Source of the DNA: Rhizobiaceae bacterium
GTDB lineage: Bacteria > Pseudomonadota > Alphaproteobacteria > Rhizobiales > Rhizobiaceae
Reading direction: 5' to 3'
Length of the DNA stretch: 64,000 nt
Assembly (NCBI GenBank): GCA_028281105.1
Contig: JANQKQ010000053.1
Coordinates: 1 to 64,000 of the forward strand
Below the pieces are notes generated by a model. It searched no databases. It was not told where the DNA came from and worked only from the letters and a program-made list of their open reading frames with translations. The position numbers and the translations under genes were made by a program. Shown here piece after piece: positions 1 to 8,807 of the stretch. Each line of letters begins with the position of its first letter. Position 1 is the stretch's first letter.

Positions 1-676
1 TCTGCCTGACCCGATCGTCTTCCCAGGAAACCTCGCCGCCGGCCAGGGCCATGTGGAAGTCGAAGCCGTTGGTGCGCATGTTGAGATAGTCGAACCATCG
101 GCCGGCGGTCCACAGGAACTTGGTGCCGATGGTGTAGCACTTGCGGCCGGAATCGATGATCGCCTGGCAGTTGGCCTTGAACTCTTCCCAGTTCGCGGGC
201 TCGTTCAGGCCCAGTTCCGCATAGATGTCTTTGCGGTAATAGACGCCCCACTGATAGTAGGTGTAGGGCACGCCCCACTGTTTGCCGTCGATGGTCATCG
301 CGCCCTTGGTCGAAGCCAGATTGTTGGCGATTTCCGGCTCCTGCCACAGGTCGGAGACGTCCTCGAACAGGCCGGCGTCCACATAGGGCGCCATGCGGTT
401 GGCGGCGTACCAGGTCGCCACATCAGGCGGGTTGGCCGTCAGGAAGTTGCGGATCTGCGTCTTGTATTCCTCGCGGTCGATCACCGTGGTCTCGATGTTG
501 AGGTCGGGGTGCATGGCCTGGAAGTCGCCGATCATCTTCTCCATCGTCGCCCGCGGCGCAGGGTTGGATGTGTCGAGGAAGATCTTGAGATCACCAGTCA
601 GTTCGGCCGAAGCCGGAACGGCGACAAACGCCGAAAGAGCGAGCGCCGCTGCCGACGCCTTTACGATGGAGCGCAT
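1..676 (-). CDS. ABC transporter, extracellular sugar-binding protein (family 1), C-terminus missing
   Basis: Leftward gene running off the left edge; about 225 N-terminal residues are visible. It starts at the ATG at 676 with a short basic start, a hydrophobic stretch and an Ala-Ser-Ala site near residue 24, a typical Sec signal peptide, so the protein is periplasmic. The mature part resembles family 1 solute-binding proteins of carbohydrate ABC importers (a motif like TANPPDVATWYAANR and later a YYQWGVYYRKDIY stretch near residue 140). It is divergent from the IclR-type regulator gene, and a matching MsmK/UgpC-like ATPase lies beyond that gene, so the permease genes are probably to the left of the window. 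The ligand cannot be read from the sequence. Confidence 0.85.
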   Translation of the reverse strand, partial: MRSIVKASAAALALSAFVAVPASAELTGDLKIFLDTSNPAPRATMEKMIGDFQAMHPDLNIETTVIDREEYKTQIRNFLTANPPDVATWYAANRMAPYVDAGLFEDVSDLWQEPEIANNLASTKGAMTIDGKQWGVPYTYYQWGVYYRKDIYAELGLNEPANWEEFKANCQAIIDSGRKCYTIGTKFLWTAGRWFDYLNMRTNGFDFHMALAGGEVSWEDDRVRQ

Positions 677-690
677 GGTTTCCTCCCACT

Positions 691-724
691 TGGAACGCTT
701 CATGTGTTCCATTATTTGGAACAC
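691..724. promoter_or_regulatory. IclR-type operator cluster (three TGGAAC half-sites)
   Basis: Between the divergent binding-protein and regulator genes there are three half-sites: TGGAAC at 691-696, GTTCCA at 706-711 and TGGAAC at 717-722. The last two form a perfect inverted repeat, GTGTTCCA-N5-TGGAACAC (704-711 and 717-724). IclR-family operators are typically TGGAA...TTCCA inverted repeats, so the adjacent IclR-type protein probably binds here and controls both directions. The binding itself is inferred. Confidence 0.65.
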
Positions 725-727
725 GGT

Positions 728-756
728 TTGACTATTTAGAATAATCATATTATGCT
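728..756 (+). promoter_or_regulatory. Sigma-70-like promoter for the IclR-type regulator gene
   Basis: TTGACT at 728-733 and TATGCT at 751-756 are separated by 17 bases, close to the housekeeping consensus. It points at the regulator gene starting at 796 and lies 4 bases from the end of the inverted repeat, a position where bound regulator would block it (autoregulation, inferred). Confidence 0.5.
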
Positions 757-795
757 GGGCAAAAGTCAAGGCAGCTTCCCGGGAAATCGCCGGCG

Positions 796-1614
796 ATGGA
801 ACCGCGAGACAATCCGCACCAAGACAATGGGGGACTGGCAGCAGCCCACCATGGCACCGGCACGCTGGGCAAGGCGATGGCCGTTCTCGACATCGTCGCC
901 TCGTCGGCCGAGCCGCCCCGGTTTACCCATATTCTGAGCCGGTCGGGGGAGCCGCGCGGCACGTTGCACCGGCGGCTGTCGCATCTGGTCGAGGAAGGGC
1001 TTTTGAACCAGCGCCCCGACCTGTCCTACGAGTTGGGCTACAAGCTGCTGAAGTTCGCCTCGCGCGCGTGGGCCGGCAACGAGTTCCGCAAAATCGCCGA
1101 GCCGCATCTTCGCAACCTCCACAAGCAGACCGACGAGACGGTGCATCTAGGGGTGCTGCGCGACAACCAGGTCATCTATCTCGACAAGGTGGAAGGCACC
1201 CAGTCCGTGCGCATGTATTCGCAGATCGGCAATGCTTCGCCGGTCTACTGCACCGGCGTGGGCAAGGCGGCGCTTTCGGTGTTGCCGGCGGACGAATTCG
1301 ACCGGTGCGTCGGCGCCATACAGTTTCACAAATATACGGAAAGCACGCTGCTAGACGTCGAGGCGCTGCGCGTGGAAGTCGGCACGATCCGGCAGACCGG
1401 GATCGCCTACGATCTGGAGGAGCACGAGGTGGGCATCCGTTGCGTGGCGGCGCCGATACGCTCGCTCGATTCGGCCTTTTTCGCCGGGGTGTCGGTTACC
1501 GGACCCGCTTACAGGGTCAGCTATGACACGCTGGAAAGCTGGGCCGGGCTGGTGCAATCGACCGCCGGCGCCATCATGGAAGATATGCGAACGCGCTTAG
1601 GCCCCCGCTCATAG
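796..1614 (+). CDS. IclR-family transcriptional regulator
   Basis: A 272-residue protein with the two-part IclR layout: a winged helix-turn-helix at about residues 22-80 (ending in a motif like YELGYKLLKFAS) and a C-terminal effector-binding domain with a typical segment near HLGVLRDNQVIYLDKVEG and later the SPVYCTGVGKAALS stretch. Length is normal for the family. It starts at an ATG 40 bases after a TTGACT/TATGCT promoter and is divergent from a sugar-binding protein gene, with an IclR-like inverted repeat between them; it is followed at 49 bases by the ABC ATPase gene. It probably controls this sugar importer and itself. The effector is unknown. Confidence 0.9.
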   Translation: MEPRDNPHQDNGGLAAAHHGTGTLGKAMAVLDIVASSAEPPRFTHILSRSGEPRGTLHRRLSHLVEEGLLNQRPDLSYELGYKLLKFASRAWAGNEFRKIAEPHLRNLHKQTDETVHLGVLRDNQVIYLDKVEGTQSVRMYSQIGNASPVYCTGVGKAALSVLPADEFDRCVGAIQFHKYTESTLLDVEALRVEVGTIRQTGIAYDLEEHEVGIRCVAAPIRSLDSAFFAGVSVTGPAYRVSYDTLESWAGLVQSTAGAIMEDMRTRLGPRS

Positions 1615-1662
1615 GCCGGGCCGGAACAGGGACATAACTCAAGGGAAGGATTGGGGAAGAGA

Positions 1663-2748
<1,086 letters not shown>

Positions 2749-2960
2749 CGCCTGCGGTGCGCTAAACCCCATCCCACCTAAGACATGGGCGGACAGGGGT
2801 CGCTCGCACGCATCCCTGCGTGCAGCGGACGCGCCTGCCCGGTCGAACGGATCGCACGGGCATTGCCGTTGGCGTTCGTGTGCTCTTAGTCGGCTGCCGC
2901 CTTCAATAAGGACGGTACCGGGATATCTGTTCGGTTTTCACCACTTCGCGCTTTGCTATC

Positions 2961-2987
2961 CTTTCGTTTTGAGGTTTAATTCGAAAG
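2961..2987. promoter_or_regulatory. DeoR-type operator, copy 1
   Basis: CTTTCG (2961-2966) and CGAAAG (2982-2987) form an inverted repeat 38 bases before the start of the DeoR-type regulator gene. The same sequence, starting CTTTCGTTTTG and ending ATTCGAAAG in the second copy, recurs before the TRAP operon. CTTTCGTTTT-like repeats are known for the DeoR-family repressor AgaR, so autoregulation is a reasonable inference. Confidence 0.6.
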
Positions 2988-3024
2988 TCCGGCTCTTCGA
3001 TTGGCCGACTGCAACACTAATTCC

Positions 3025-3792
3025 ATGCCGACCACGCTCACACCGCGCCAAACCGCCATCCTGACCCAGGCTCAACAAAAGGGCCGGGTGCTGGTCGAGG
3101 ATTTGTCGAAAGTGTTCGGCACCACGCCGCAGACGATCCGCAAGGATTTGCAGGTGCTTGCCGACGCCCACCAGGTCATGCGGTTTCACGGCGGTGCGTC
3201 GCTAATCGCCGGAGTGGAGTATGTCCACTTCGAGGCGCGGCAAGCCATCGCCGCAGCCCAGAAGGAGCGGATCGGCGCTGCGGTCGCCAACCGCATTCCC
3301 AACAACGTGGCGCTGATGATCAATGTGGGCACCACGACGGCGGCGGTCGCGCGGGCGTTGCGGCGCCATATAGGACTTAAGATCGTCACTGATAATGTTA
3401 ATATCGCCAATGAGTTAAGAGCGTCTTCGGGAGTCGAGATCATCGTGCCCGGGGGGGTGGTGCGGCGCTCGGACGGCGCCATTCTGGGCGGCGCGGCGGT
3501 AGACTTCATCCGGCAGTTTCGCGCCGATGTGGCCGTGATCGGCGCGTCGGCAATCGCCCGCGACGGGACGCTGCTCGACTTCGATCTGCGCGAGGCCCAT
3601 GTGGCGCGCGCCATCATCGACAATGCCCGCCATGTCATATTGGCCGCCGACGGCTCCAAGTTCGAGCGGCCCGCACCGGTTCAGATCGGTCATCTGCGCC
3701 AGGTCCAGACGTTCGTTACCGACGAGTGCCCGCACGCGGAGATCGTCGAGCTGTGCGATAAACTGGGTGTCGAGCTGGTCGAGGCCGGCTAG
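3025..3792 (+). CDS. DeoR/GlpR-family transcriptional regulator
   Basis: A 255-residue repressor of the DeoR family. An N-terminal helix-turn-helix covers about residues 5-58 (TPRQTAILTQAQ, then TTPQTIRKDLQVLADA) and is followed by the sugar-phosphate-sensing domain with the NVGTTTAAVA loop near residue 100 and the GASAIARDGTLLDFDLREA segment. The ATG at 3025 is preferred to an upstream TTG at 3001 because the family starts just before the PRQ motif. It resembles the second DeoR-type protein of this window (25463-26257) along its length. Matching inverted repeats before this gene and before the TRAP genes suggest that it represses itself and the TRAP/sugar-enzyme genes; the inducer is presumably a phosphorylated sugar. 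Confidence 0.9.
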   Translation: MPTTLTPRQTAILTQAQQKGRVLVEDLSKVFGTTPQTIRKDLQVLADAHQVMRFHGGASLIAGVEYVHFEARQAIAAAQKERIGAAVANRIPNNVALMINVGTTTAAVARALRRHIGLKIVTDNVNIANELRASSGVEIIVPGGVVRRSDGAILGGAAVDFIRQFRADVAVIGASAIARDGTLLDFDLREAHVARAIIDNARHVILAADGSKFERPAPVQIGHLRQVQTFVTDECPHAEIVELCDKLGVELVEAG

Positions 3793-3831
3793 CAGCCGGT
3801 TGCGGCGGCAGCAAAAAGTGGGCGATCTGAC

Positions 3832-3868
3832 TTGACTTGAGCTTTCGTTTTGTAGAGCATTCGAAAGC
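3832..3868 (+). promoter_or_regulatory. TRAP operon promoter region with DeoR-type operator, copy 2
   Basis: GCTTTCG (3841-3847) and CGAAAGC (3862-3868) form a 7-bp inverted repeat, almost the same as the copy at 2961-2987 but with a spacer one base shorter. A good -35-like TTGACT sits at 3832-3837, directly to its left; no strong -10 was found. The operator would cover the promoter, consistent with repression of dctQMP. Function is inferred. Confidence 0.55.
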
Positions 3869-3952
3869 ATCGATGCGAAAACGCGCTTCGGCAAACCGGA
3901 GCCGCACGGGAGAGAGATCATCGATCCGCTGGTTTTCATCCTGCGTCAGCTG

Positions 3953-4513
3953 ATGGCGTTGAACACGGCTGTCATGCGCGTTGGCCGGACCGTGGCCTGG
4001 GTCGCGCTGGGGCTTATGGTGTTCGTCATCCTGTTGCAGGTGGTCTTCCGCTACGGCTTCAACAGCGCGCTGGCCTGGCCGGACGAGGCTGCGCGCTTCC
4101 TGATGCTGTGGATGACCGGGCTGGTCGCCCCGCTGGCTTTCCGCCACGGCGGTTTCGTCGCCATCGACATGCTGCCGCGCGCGCTGCCGGCCCGGCCGGC
4201 GCTGCTGCTCACCCTGATCTTGCTGACCTTGTCGGGCATGGTGCTGGTGGTGGCGATCCAGTTCGGCTGGGGCCACACGTTCGGGTTCGGCGGCAACTTC
4301 GATTCCTCGTCGCTGCGCATTCCGCTCGACTGGCTCGGCGGCGAGAGCATCCGGGTCAAACTGCGCTACATGTACGCCTCGCTGCTTGTCGGCATGGTGT
4401 TATTGCTGGCGGTCAACGTCGAGTTGATCCTGCGCGCGCTCATCCTCCTGGGACGACCGGACTTCCAGGTGCCCGACGACGGCATCATGGAATCCATGGA
4501 AAGGGCGGATTAG
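3953..4513 (+). CDS. dctQ: TRAP transporter small permease (DctQ)
   Basis: A 186-residue membrane protein with four predicted transmembrane segments and the conserved family pattern in the second helix region (a stretch like RYGFNSALAWPDEAARFLMLW near residues 38-58). It forms the small membrane subunit of a tripartite ATP-independent periplasmic transporter. The start is uncertain: the ATG at 3953 lacks a nearby ribosome site, while a purine-rich GGGAGAGAG lies at 3908-3916, so translation may begin at a rare codon (CTG at 3929 or ATC nearby). The stop is immediately followed by dctM. The TRAP genes lie downstream of a DeoR-type operator. Confidence 0.9.
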   Translation: MALNTAVMRVGRTVAWVALGLMVFVILLQVVFRYGFNSALAWPDEAARFLMLWMTGLVAPLAFRHGGFVAIDMLPRALPARPALLLTLILLTLSGMVLVVAIQFGWGHTFGFGGNFDSSSLRIPLDWLGGESIRVKLRYMYASLLVGMVLLLAVNVELILRALILLGRPDFQVPDDGIMESMERAD

Positions 4514-6013
4514 ATGCTCGTCTGGTTCCTGCCCGTCTTCCTCATCTTCCTGATGGTCGGCCTGCCGGTCTTCTTCGCGCTGCTGGTGTCGCCGGGCATG
4601 CTGCTGTTCCTGGCCGGCCAGGAGCGCGACATGGCGCTGCTGTATCGCAACGTCTACAACGGCATGGATTCTTTCCCGCTGATGGCCTTGCCGTTCTTCA
4701 TGCTGGCGGGCGAGTTGATGAACAAAGGCGGGATCACCATCCGTCTCGTCGAGTTTTCCCAGGCGCTGATGGGCCACCTGCGCGGCGGGCTGGCGCATGT
4801 GAACATCCTGTCCTCGATGCTGTTCGCCGGCCTGTCCGGCTCCGCCGTCGCCGATACCTCCGCGCTCGGCTCGACGTTGATCCCGGCGATGGAGAAGAAC
4901 GGCTATTCGCGCAAGTTCGCCGCCGCGGTCACGGCCGCTTCCTCGGTCATCGGGCCGATCATCCCGCCTTCGGGCATCATGATCATCTACGCCTATGTGA
5001 TGGGCGAGAGCGTCGCCGCGCTATTCCTTGCCGGCATCGTGCCGGGCGTTCTGGTGGGCGTCGGCCTGATGGTGGTGGTGCGGCTGATCGCCGATCGTCA
5101 CGATCTGCCCAAGGCCGAGCGCATCGTTCACAGGGACCAGGCGATCACGCCGCTGGAACACTGGGTATCCTTCGTTCTGCTGCGTCTCAACCTGGCCGGC
5201 GTGCTGTTCGCCGCATACGCAGGCATAGGGGCGCTGCTGCGCGCATCGGCGGGCGTCGACATTTCGGCGAATGGCTGGCTGCTGTTCCTGGTGTTTTTGC
5301 CGATCGCGCATTTCATCCTGATGGGAATGCGCGCGCGCGTTTCCCATGATTTCCGCATCGTCTGCAAGAAAGCGGTGGCTCCGCTGCAGACACCGATCAT
5401 CATCTTGGGGGGGATCTTGATCGGCGTATTTACGCCAACCGAGGCGTCGGCGGTGGCGGTTGCTTATGCGCTCGTCGTCTCTTTCTTCGTGCTGCGATCG
5501 ATGAAACTGTCGGATCTGCCGGCGGTGCTGACCAAGTCGGCGCTGGGTTCGGCCACCGTCCTGCTGCTGGTCGGAGCGGCGGTGGCGTTCAAGACGGTCG
5601 TCAGCCTGTCGCATGCGCCCGAGCAGCTCGCCGAGTTCATTCTCAGCCTGAGCGAGAATCCGTTGATCCTGCTGTTCCTGATCAACGTGCTGCTGTTCAT
5701 CGTCGGCATGTTTCTCGACGCAGGTCCGGCGATCATCATCTTGGGTCCCATCCTGGGGCCCGTGTTTACCGATCTGGGCGTTCACCCGGTTCATTTCGCG
5801 ATCATTATGTCGGTCAATCTGACCGTCGGCCTGGCGACGCCGCCAATGGGATTGGTGTTGTTCGTCGCCTCATCGGTATCTGGCGAGCGGGTGGAGACGA
5901 TTTCGCGCGCCATTTTGCCGTTTCTTGCTGTCGAAGTGCTGGTGATCTTCCTGATCACCTATTTCCCGGCCGTTTCGATGACCATCCCGCGGCTGACCGG
6001 CTTCGTACAGTAG
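4514..6013 (+). CDS. dctM: TRAP transporter large permease (DctM)
   Basis: A 499-residue, strongly hydrophobic protein with about 12-13 membrane segments, the transport-channel subunit of the TRAP system, driven by an ion gradient. Family motifs include SGSAVADTSALGSTLIPAM near residue 110, GPIIPPSGIMIIYAY near 150 and the repeated TPTEASAVAVAYA at about 307. The length is somewhat above the usual 425-430 residues because of an extra membrane stretch near residues 205-275, a feature of some DctM proteins. It begins one base after the dctQ stop and is followed by dctP at 43 bases. Confidence 0.95.
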   Translation: MLVWFLPVFLIFLMVGLPVFFALLVSPGMLLFLAGQERDMALLYRNVYNGMDSFPLMALPFFMLAGELMNKGGITIRLVEFSQALMGHLRGGLAHVNILSSMLFAGLSGSAVADTSALGSTLIPAMEKNGYSRKFAAAVTAASSVIGPIIPPSGIMIIYAYVMGESVAALFLAGIVPGVLVGVGLMVVVRLIADRHDLPKAERIVHRDQAITPLEHWVSFVLLRLNLAGVLFAAYAGIGALLRASAGVDISANGWLLFLVFLPIAHFILMGMRARVSHDFRIVCKKAVAPLQTPIIILGGILIGVFTPTEASAVAVAYALVVSFFVLRSMKLSDLPAVLTKSALGSATVLLLVGAAVAFKTVVSLSHAPEQLAEFILSLSENPLILLFLINVLLFIVGMFLDAGPAIIILGPILGPVFTDLGVHPVHFAIIMSVNLTVGLATPPMGLVLFVASSVSGERVETISRAILPFLAVEVLVIFLITYFPAVSMTIPRLTGFVQ

Positions 6014-6056
6014 GGAACGGAAATTTTTGACGGAAAGTCCAACAGGAGGAATGGAA

Positions 6057-7115
6057 ATGCTCAAGACAACTGTCAAATCGCTGCTTGTTGCGGCGATGGT
6101 AGCGGGCGCGCCGCTCGCGGCCGCGGCCGCGGACTTCACGCTCCGCGCGACCGCGAACTCCAACGAGAACGATGAGGACTATGACGGCCTGGTCGTGTTT
6201 GAAAACTATGTGGAGGCCGCGTCCAACGGCGCCATCGACGTCGAACTGTTCATCGGCACGCAACTGTGCTCGAAGGGCGCGGAATGCCTGCAGGGCGTTT
6301 CCGACGGCTCGATCGACATCTACATCTCCACGTCGGGCGGCGCGTCGGGCATCTTCCCGTATGTGCAGGTGCTCGATCTGCCCTATCTGATGGCCGACGA
6401 CCGGATCGCCGAACATGTGCTGTCGGGCGACTTCACCCGGAAAGTTCGTGACATGGCGATGGCTGATTCCGACGGCACCATCCGCCTGATGACCATCGGC
6501 AACACCGGCGGCTGGCGCAACTTTGCCAACACCAAGCGCCGGATCGCCCAGCCGTCCGACATGGAAGGACTGAAGATCCGCACCGTGGTCGCCGACCTGC
6601 CGCAGGAACTGGTTCGCGCGATGGGCGCTTCGCCCACGCCGATCCCGTGGCCGGAACTGTTCACCTCGTTCCAGACCGGCGTGGTCGAGGGCTCGAAAAA
6701 CGGCATCACCGACATCATGGGCATGAAGTTCCCCGATGCCGGGCTGCAATACGTCACCCTGGACGGCCATGCTTACATGGGCGCCCTGTGGTGGATGAAC
6801 AACGCCAAGTTCATGGGCATGCCGGAGAACCTGCGCCGCGTCGTGGTCGATGGTTTCGCCGCGCTGCAGCAGGCTACTTTCGCTTCGCCCAAGCGCAAGT
6901 CGATCCAGGCCTATAAGGACTTCGTGGCCGGCGGCGGTGATCTGTATGTGCCGACGCCTGAGGAAAAAGCGATGTTCAAGGACAAGGCCGCCCCGGTCTA
7001 CGACTGGTTCAAGGCCAACGTCCGCGGCGGACCGGAAGTGTTCGACGCGCTGGTCTCCGCGGTCGAGGAAGCCGAAGCCGACATCAATGGCGGCGCCATG
7101 ATGGACATCAAATAG
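6057..7115 (+). CDS. dctP: TRAP transporter substrate-binding protein (DctP)
   Basis: A 352-residue periplasmic binding protein with a Sec signal peptide (residues 1-26, cut after AAAA). Typical DctP features are visible: the GGASGIFPYVQVLDLPYL segment, the GLKIRTVVADLPQELVRAMGASPTPIPW region that normally holds the arginine contacting a carboxylate, and the GVVEGSKNG motif. I chose the ATG at 6057, seven bases after AGGAGGA, rather than the ATG at 6051, which is too close. It is the last gene of dctQMP and ends before a strong hairpin. Most DctP proteins bind organic or sugar acids or sulfonates; the neighbouring sugar enzymes suggest a sugar-derived ligand. Confidence 0.95.
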   Translation: MLKTTVKSLLVAAMVAGAPLAAAAADFTLRATANSNENDEDYDGLVVFENYVEAASNGAIDVELFIGTQLCSKGAECLQGVSDGSIDIYISTSGGASGIFPYVQVLDLPYLMADDRIAEHVLSGDFTRKVRDMAMADSDGTIRLMTIGNTGGWRNFANTKRRIAQPSDMEGLKIRTVVADLPQELVRAMGASPTPIPWPELFTSFQTGVVEGSKNGITDIMGMKFPDAGLQYVTLDGHAYMGALWWMNNAKFMGMPENLRRVVVDGFAALQQATFASPKRKSIQAYKDFVAGGGDLYVPTPEEKAMFKDKAAPVYDWFKANVRGGPEVFDALVSAVEEAEADINGGAMMDIK

Positions 7116-7131
7116 GCTCTCCAAACGAAAT

Positions 7132-7159
7132 GCAGGGGCCGCCAAAGCGCGGCCCCTGC
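7132..7159. terminator. Bidirectional hairpin between dctP and the Sel1 gene
   Basis: A perfect 11-bp stem (GCAGGGGCCGC at 7132-7142, GCGGCCCCTGC at 7149-7159) with a 6-base loop lies between the two converging genes. The T-run is poor on both sides, but position and stability make a shared terminator likely. Confidence 0.75.
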
Positions 7160-7189
7160 CCATTCAAGTGGATGTCGGTCCAGCGGGGA

Positions 7190-7672
7190 TCACTTCGGCG
7201 GATAGAGCCACATCCTGTAGTCGTCGATCAGAATATGGGCCTTTTCGATTTGTCCGGGCGTCATCTTTTTGACCACCTCTTCCTGCGAGATCGCCGCGTC
7301 GGGATCGCCGCCGATGGCGGAAAGCACATACCAGGTGTAGGCCCGCACCAGATCGGGCGCCGGCATGCCCCGGCCGATCTCGTAGTACCAGCCTACCCCG
7401 GACTGGGCGCCGGGATGGCCCTTCATGGACGAACGCAGATACCAGTCGAAGGCGCGCGCATCGTCGCGCTCCACGCCCAGCCCCATCGCATAGAGAATGC
7501 CGATCAGTTCTTCGGCGTCGGCGTCGCCGGCCTGGGCAGGAGGCAGAAGCGCGACCATCGCCGCTTCGAAGTCCCCCGCATCCATCAATTCGCGTCCCTG
7601 TTTGGAGTCGGCCAACGCCGAGCCACACAACGCGATGGAACCCATCAAAACAGACAACAAAATCGCACGCAC
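7190..7672 (-). CDS. Secreted Sel1-repeat protein
   Basis: A 160-residue protein with a signal peptide (residues 1-22, ending in SALA) and two or three Sel1-like/TPR helical repeats (for example LIGILYAMGLGVERDDARAF and GWYYEIGRGMPAPDLVRA). Such repeats mediate protein contacts in the cell envelope. A GTG start at 7672 follows AAGGAAAGGA closely; the reading frame open to 7747 only adds a basic stretch that would spoil the signal peptide. It is convergent with dctP, and its start is close to the divergent aldolase gene. No specific role can be given. Confidence 0.75.
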   Translation of the reverse strand: MRAILLSVLMGSIALCGSALADSKQGRELMDAGDFEAAMVALLPPAQAGDADAEELIGILYAMGLGVERDDARAFDWYLRSSMKGHPGAQSGVGWYYEIGRGMPAPDLVRAYTWYVLSAIGGDPDAAISQEEVVKKMTPGQIEKAHILIDDYRMWLYPPK

Positions 7673-7770
7673 GGGATTTCCTTTCCTTGGTTGAGCTTGT
7701 CCGATCTTCCAACCGGCGCGGCGCAATTGCAAGCGCTCAGACCCCATCGACTCGGCCTGGAGGCGGCGGC

Positions 7771-8796
7771 ATGCAGCTGACGCCCGGCAAACTGTGGGGC
7801 ATGCGTCGCATGGCCGACGAGCGCGGCATCTTCAAGATGACCGCCGTCGACCAGCGCCCGCCGATCAAGGGGCCTATCGCCCAGCATCTGGGATGCGAGG
7901 AGGCTCCCTGGGAGGAGGTAGCGAAATTCAAGGGGCTGCTGGTGGAGACGTTGCAGGACAAGAGCACCGCGATGCTGCTCGATCCGCACTACGCCATCCC
8001 TTACTCCATCGATGCCTTGTCGCCGCAGAAGGGTTTGATCGTCACGTTAGAGGACTCGCTGTTCGGCGAAGCTCATGGCGGCCGGCTGTCGGCCGACATC
8101 GACGACTGGTCGGTGGCCAAGATCAAGGCGATGGGTGCGGATGCGGTCAAATTCCTGGCCTGGTATCGCCCGGACGCCGGAGCCGCAGTCAACGAACGCC
8201 AACACGATTGCGTCAAGCGAATCGGCGAAGAATGCGCCGAGCACGACATTCCGTTTCTGCTGGAGATGCTGGTCTATCCGCTGGAAAGCGATGCCGACCA
8301 GACCAAGGACTATGTGGAGATGGAAGGCAAAAAGTCCGACCACGTGCTGGCGTCGGTGGCCGAGTTCGCCAAGCCGGACTATGGCGTCGACGTGTTCAAG
8401 CTGGAGAGCCCGCTCAACGCGGACAAGGTCGACGGTTCCGCCGATGCGCAGGCGGTGTTCGACGAGATGGGCGCCCTGGCCGGCCGGCCGTGGGTGATGT
8501 TGTCGGCGGGTGCGGGCAAGGAAGCGTTCCGCAACATTCTCGTTCATGCATTCGCGGCCGGCGCATCGGGCTTTCTGGCCGGGCGCGCAATCTGGCTCGA
8601 CGCCTTTTCCCACTATCCGGACTGGACTGCGATACGCGAAGGCCTGGAAGGGTCGGCGGCCGACTATATGACGGACATCTCGGCGCTGGCCGATGAAAAA
8701 GCACAAAGCTGGCCGGTTCATTCGTGTTATGGCGATGGCGGCGCGCGGTTCGCGCCGGCGGACGCCAGCTTCCGCCACGTCTATCAGCCGATGTAG
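7771..8796 (+). CDS. LacD-like class I aldolase (tagatose 1,6-bisphosphate aldolase family)
   Basis: A 341-residue protein of the LacD/YihT family, TIM-barrel class I aldolases that cleave ketohexose (bis)phosphates or sulfofructose phosphate through a lysine Schiff base. The likely Schiff-base residue is Lys210 in DVFKLESP; the N-terminal TAVDQRPPIKG motif and the C-terminal ASGFLAGRAIW loop, which in relatives holds the end-group of the substrate, are present. The ATG at 7771 follows CTGGAGG at 7757-7763. It starts a four-gene run with the isomerase, Gfo/Idh/MocA and dehydrogenase genes. No sugar kinase gene is seen in the window, so whether the substrate is phosphorylated is open. Confidence 0.85.
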   Translation: MQLTPGKLWGMRRMADERGIFKMTAVDQRPPIKGPIAQHLGCEEAPWEEVAKFKGLLVETLQDKSTAMLLDPHYAIPYSIDALSPQKGLIVTLEDSLFGEAHGGRLSADIDDWSVAKIKAMGADAVKFLAWYRPDAGAAVNERQHDCVKRIGEECAEHDIPFLLEMLVYPLESDADQTKDYVEMEGKKSDHVLASVAEFAKPDYGVDVFKLESPLNADKVDGSADAQAVFDEMGALAGRPWVMLSAGAGKEAFRNILVHAFAAGASGFLAGRAIWLDAFSHYPDWTAIREGLEGSAADYMTDISALADEKAQSWPVHSCYGDGGARFAPADASFRHVYQPM

Positions 8797-8807
8797 GACA
8801 GCAGCGC

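Noticed and set aside
2806-2823. Hairpin after the ABC ATPase gene as terminator
   Set aside because: The stem is only 7 bp with no T-run, so the evidence is too weak for a feature.
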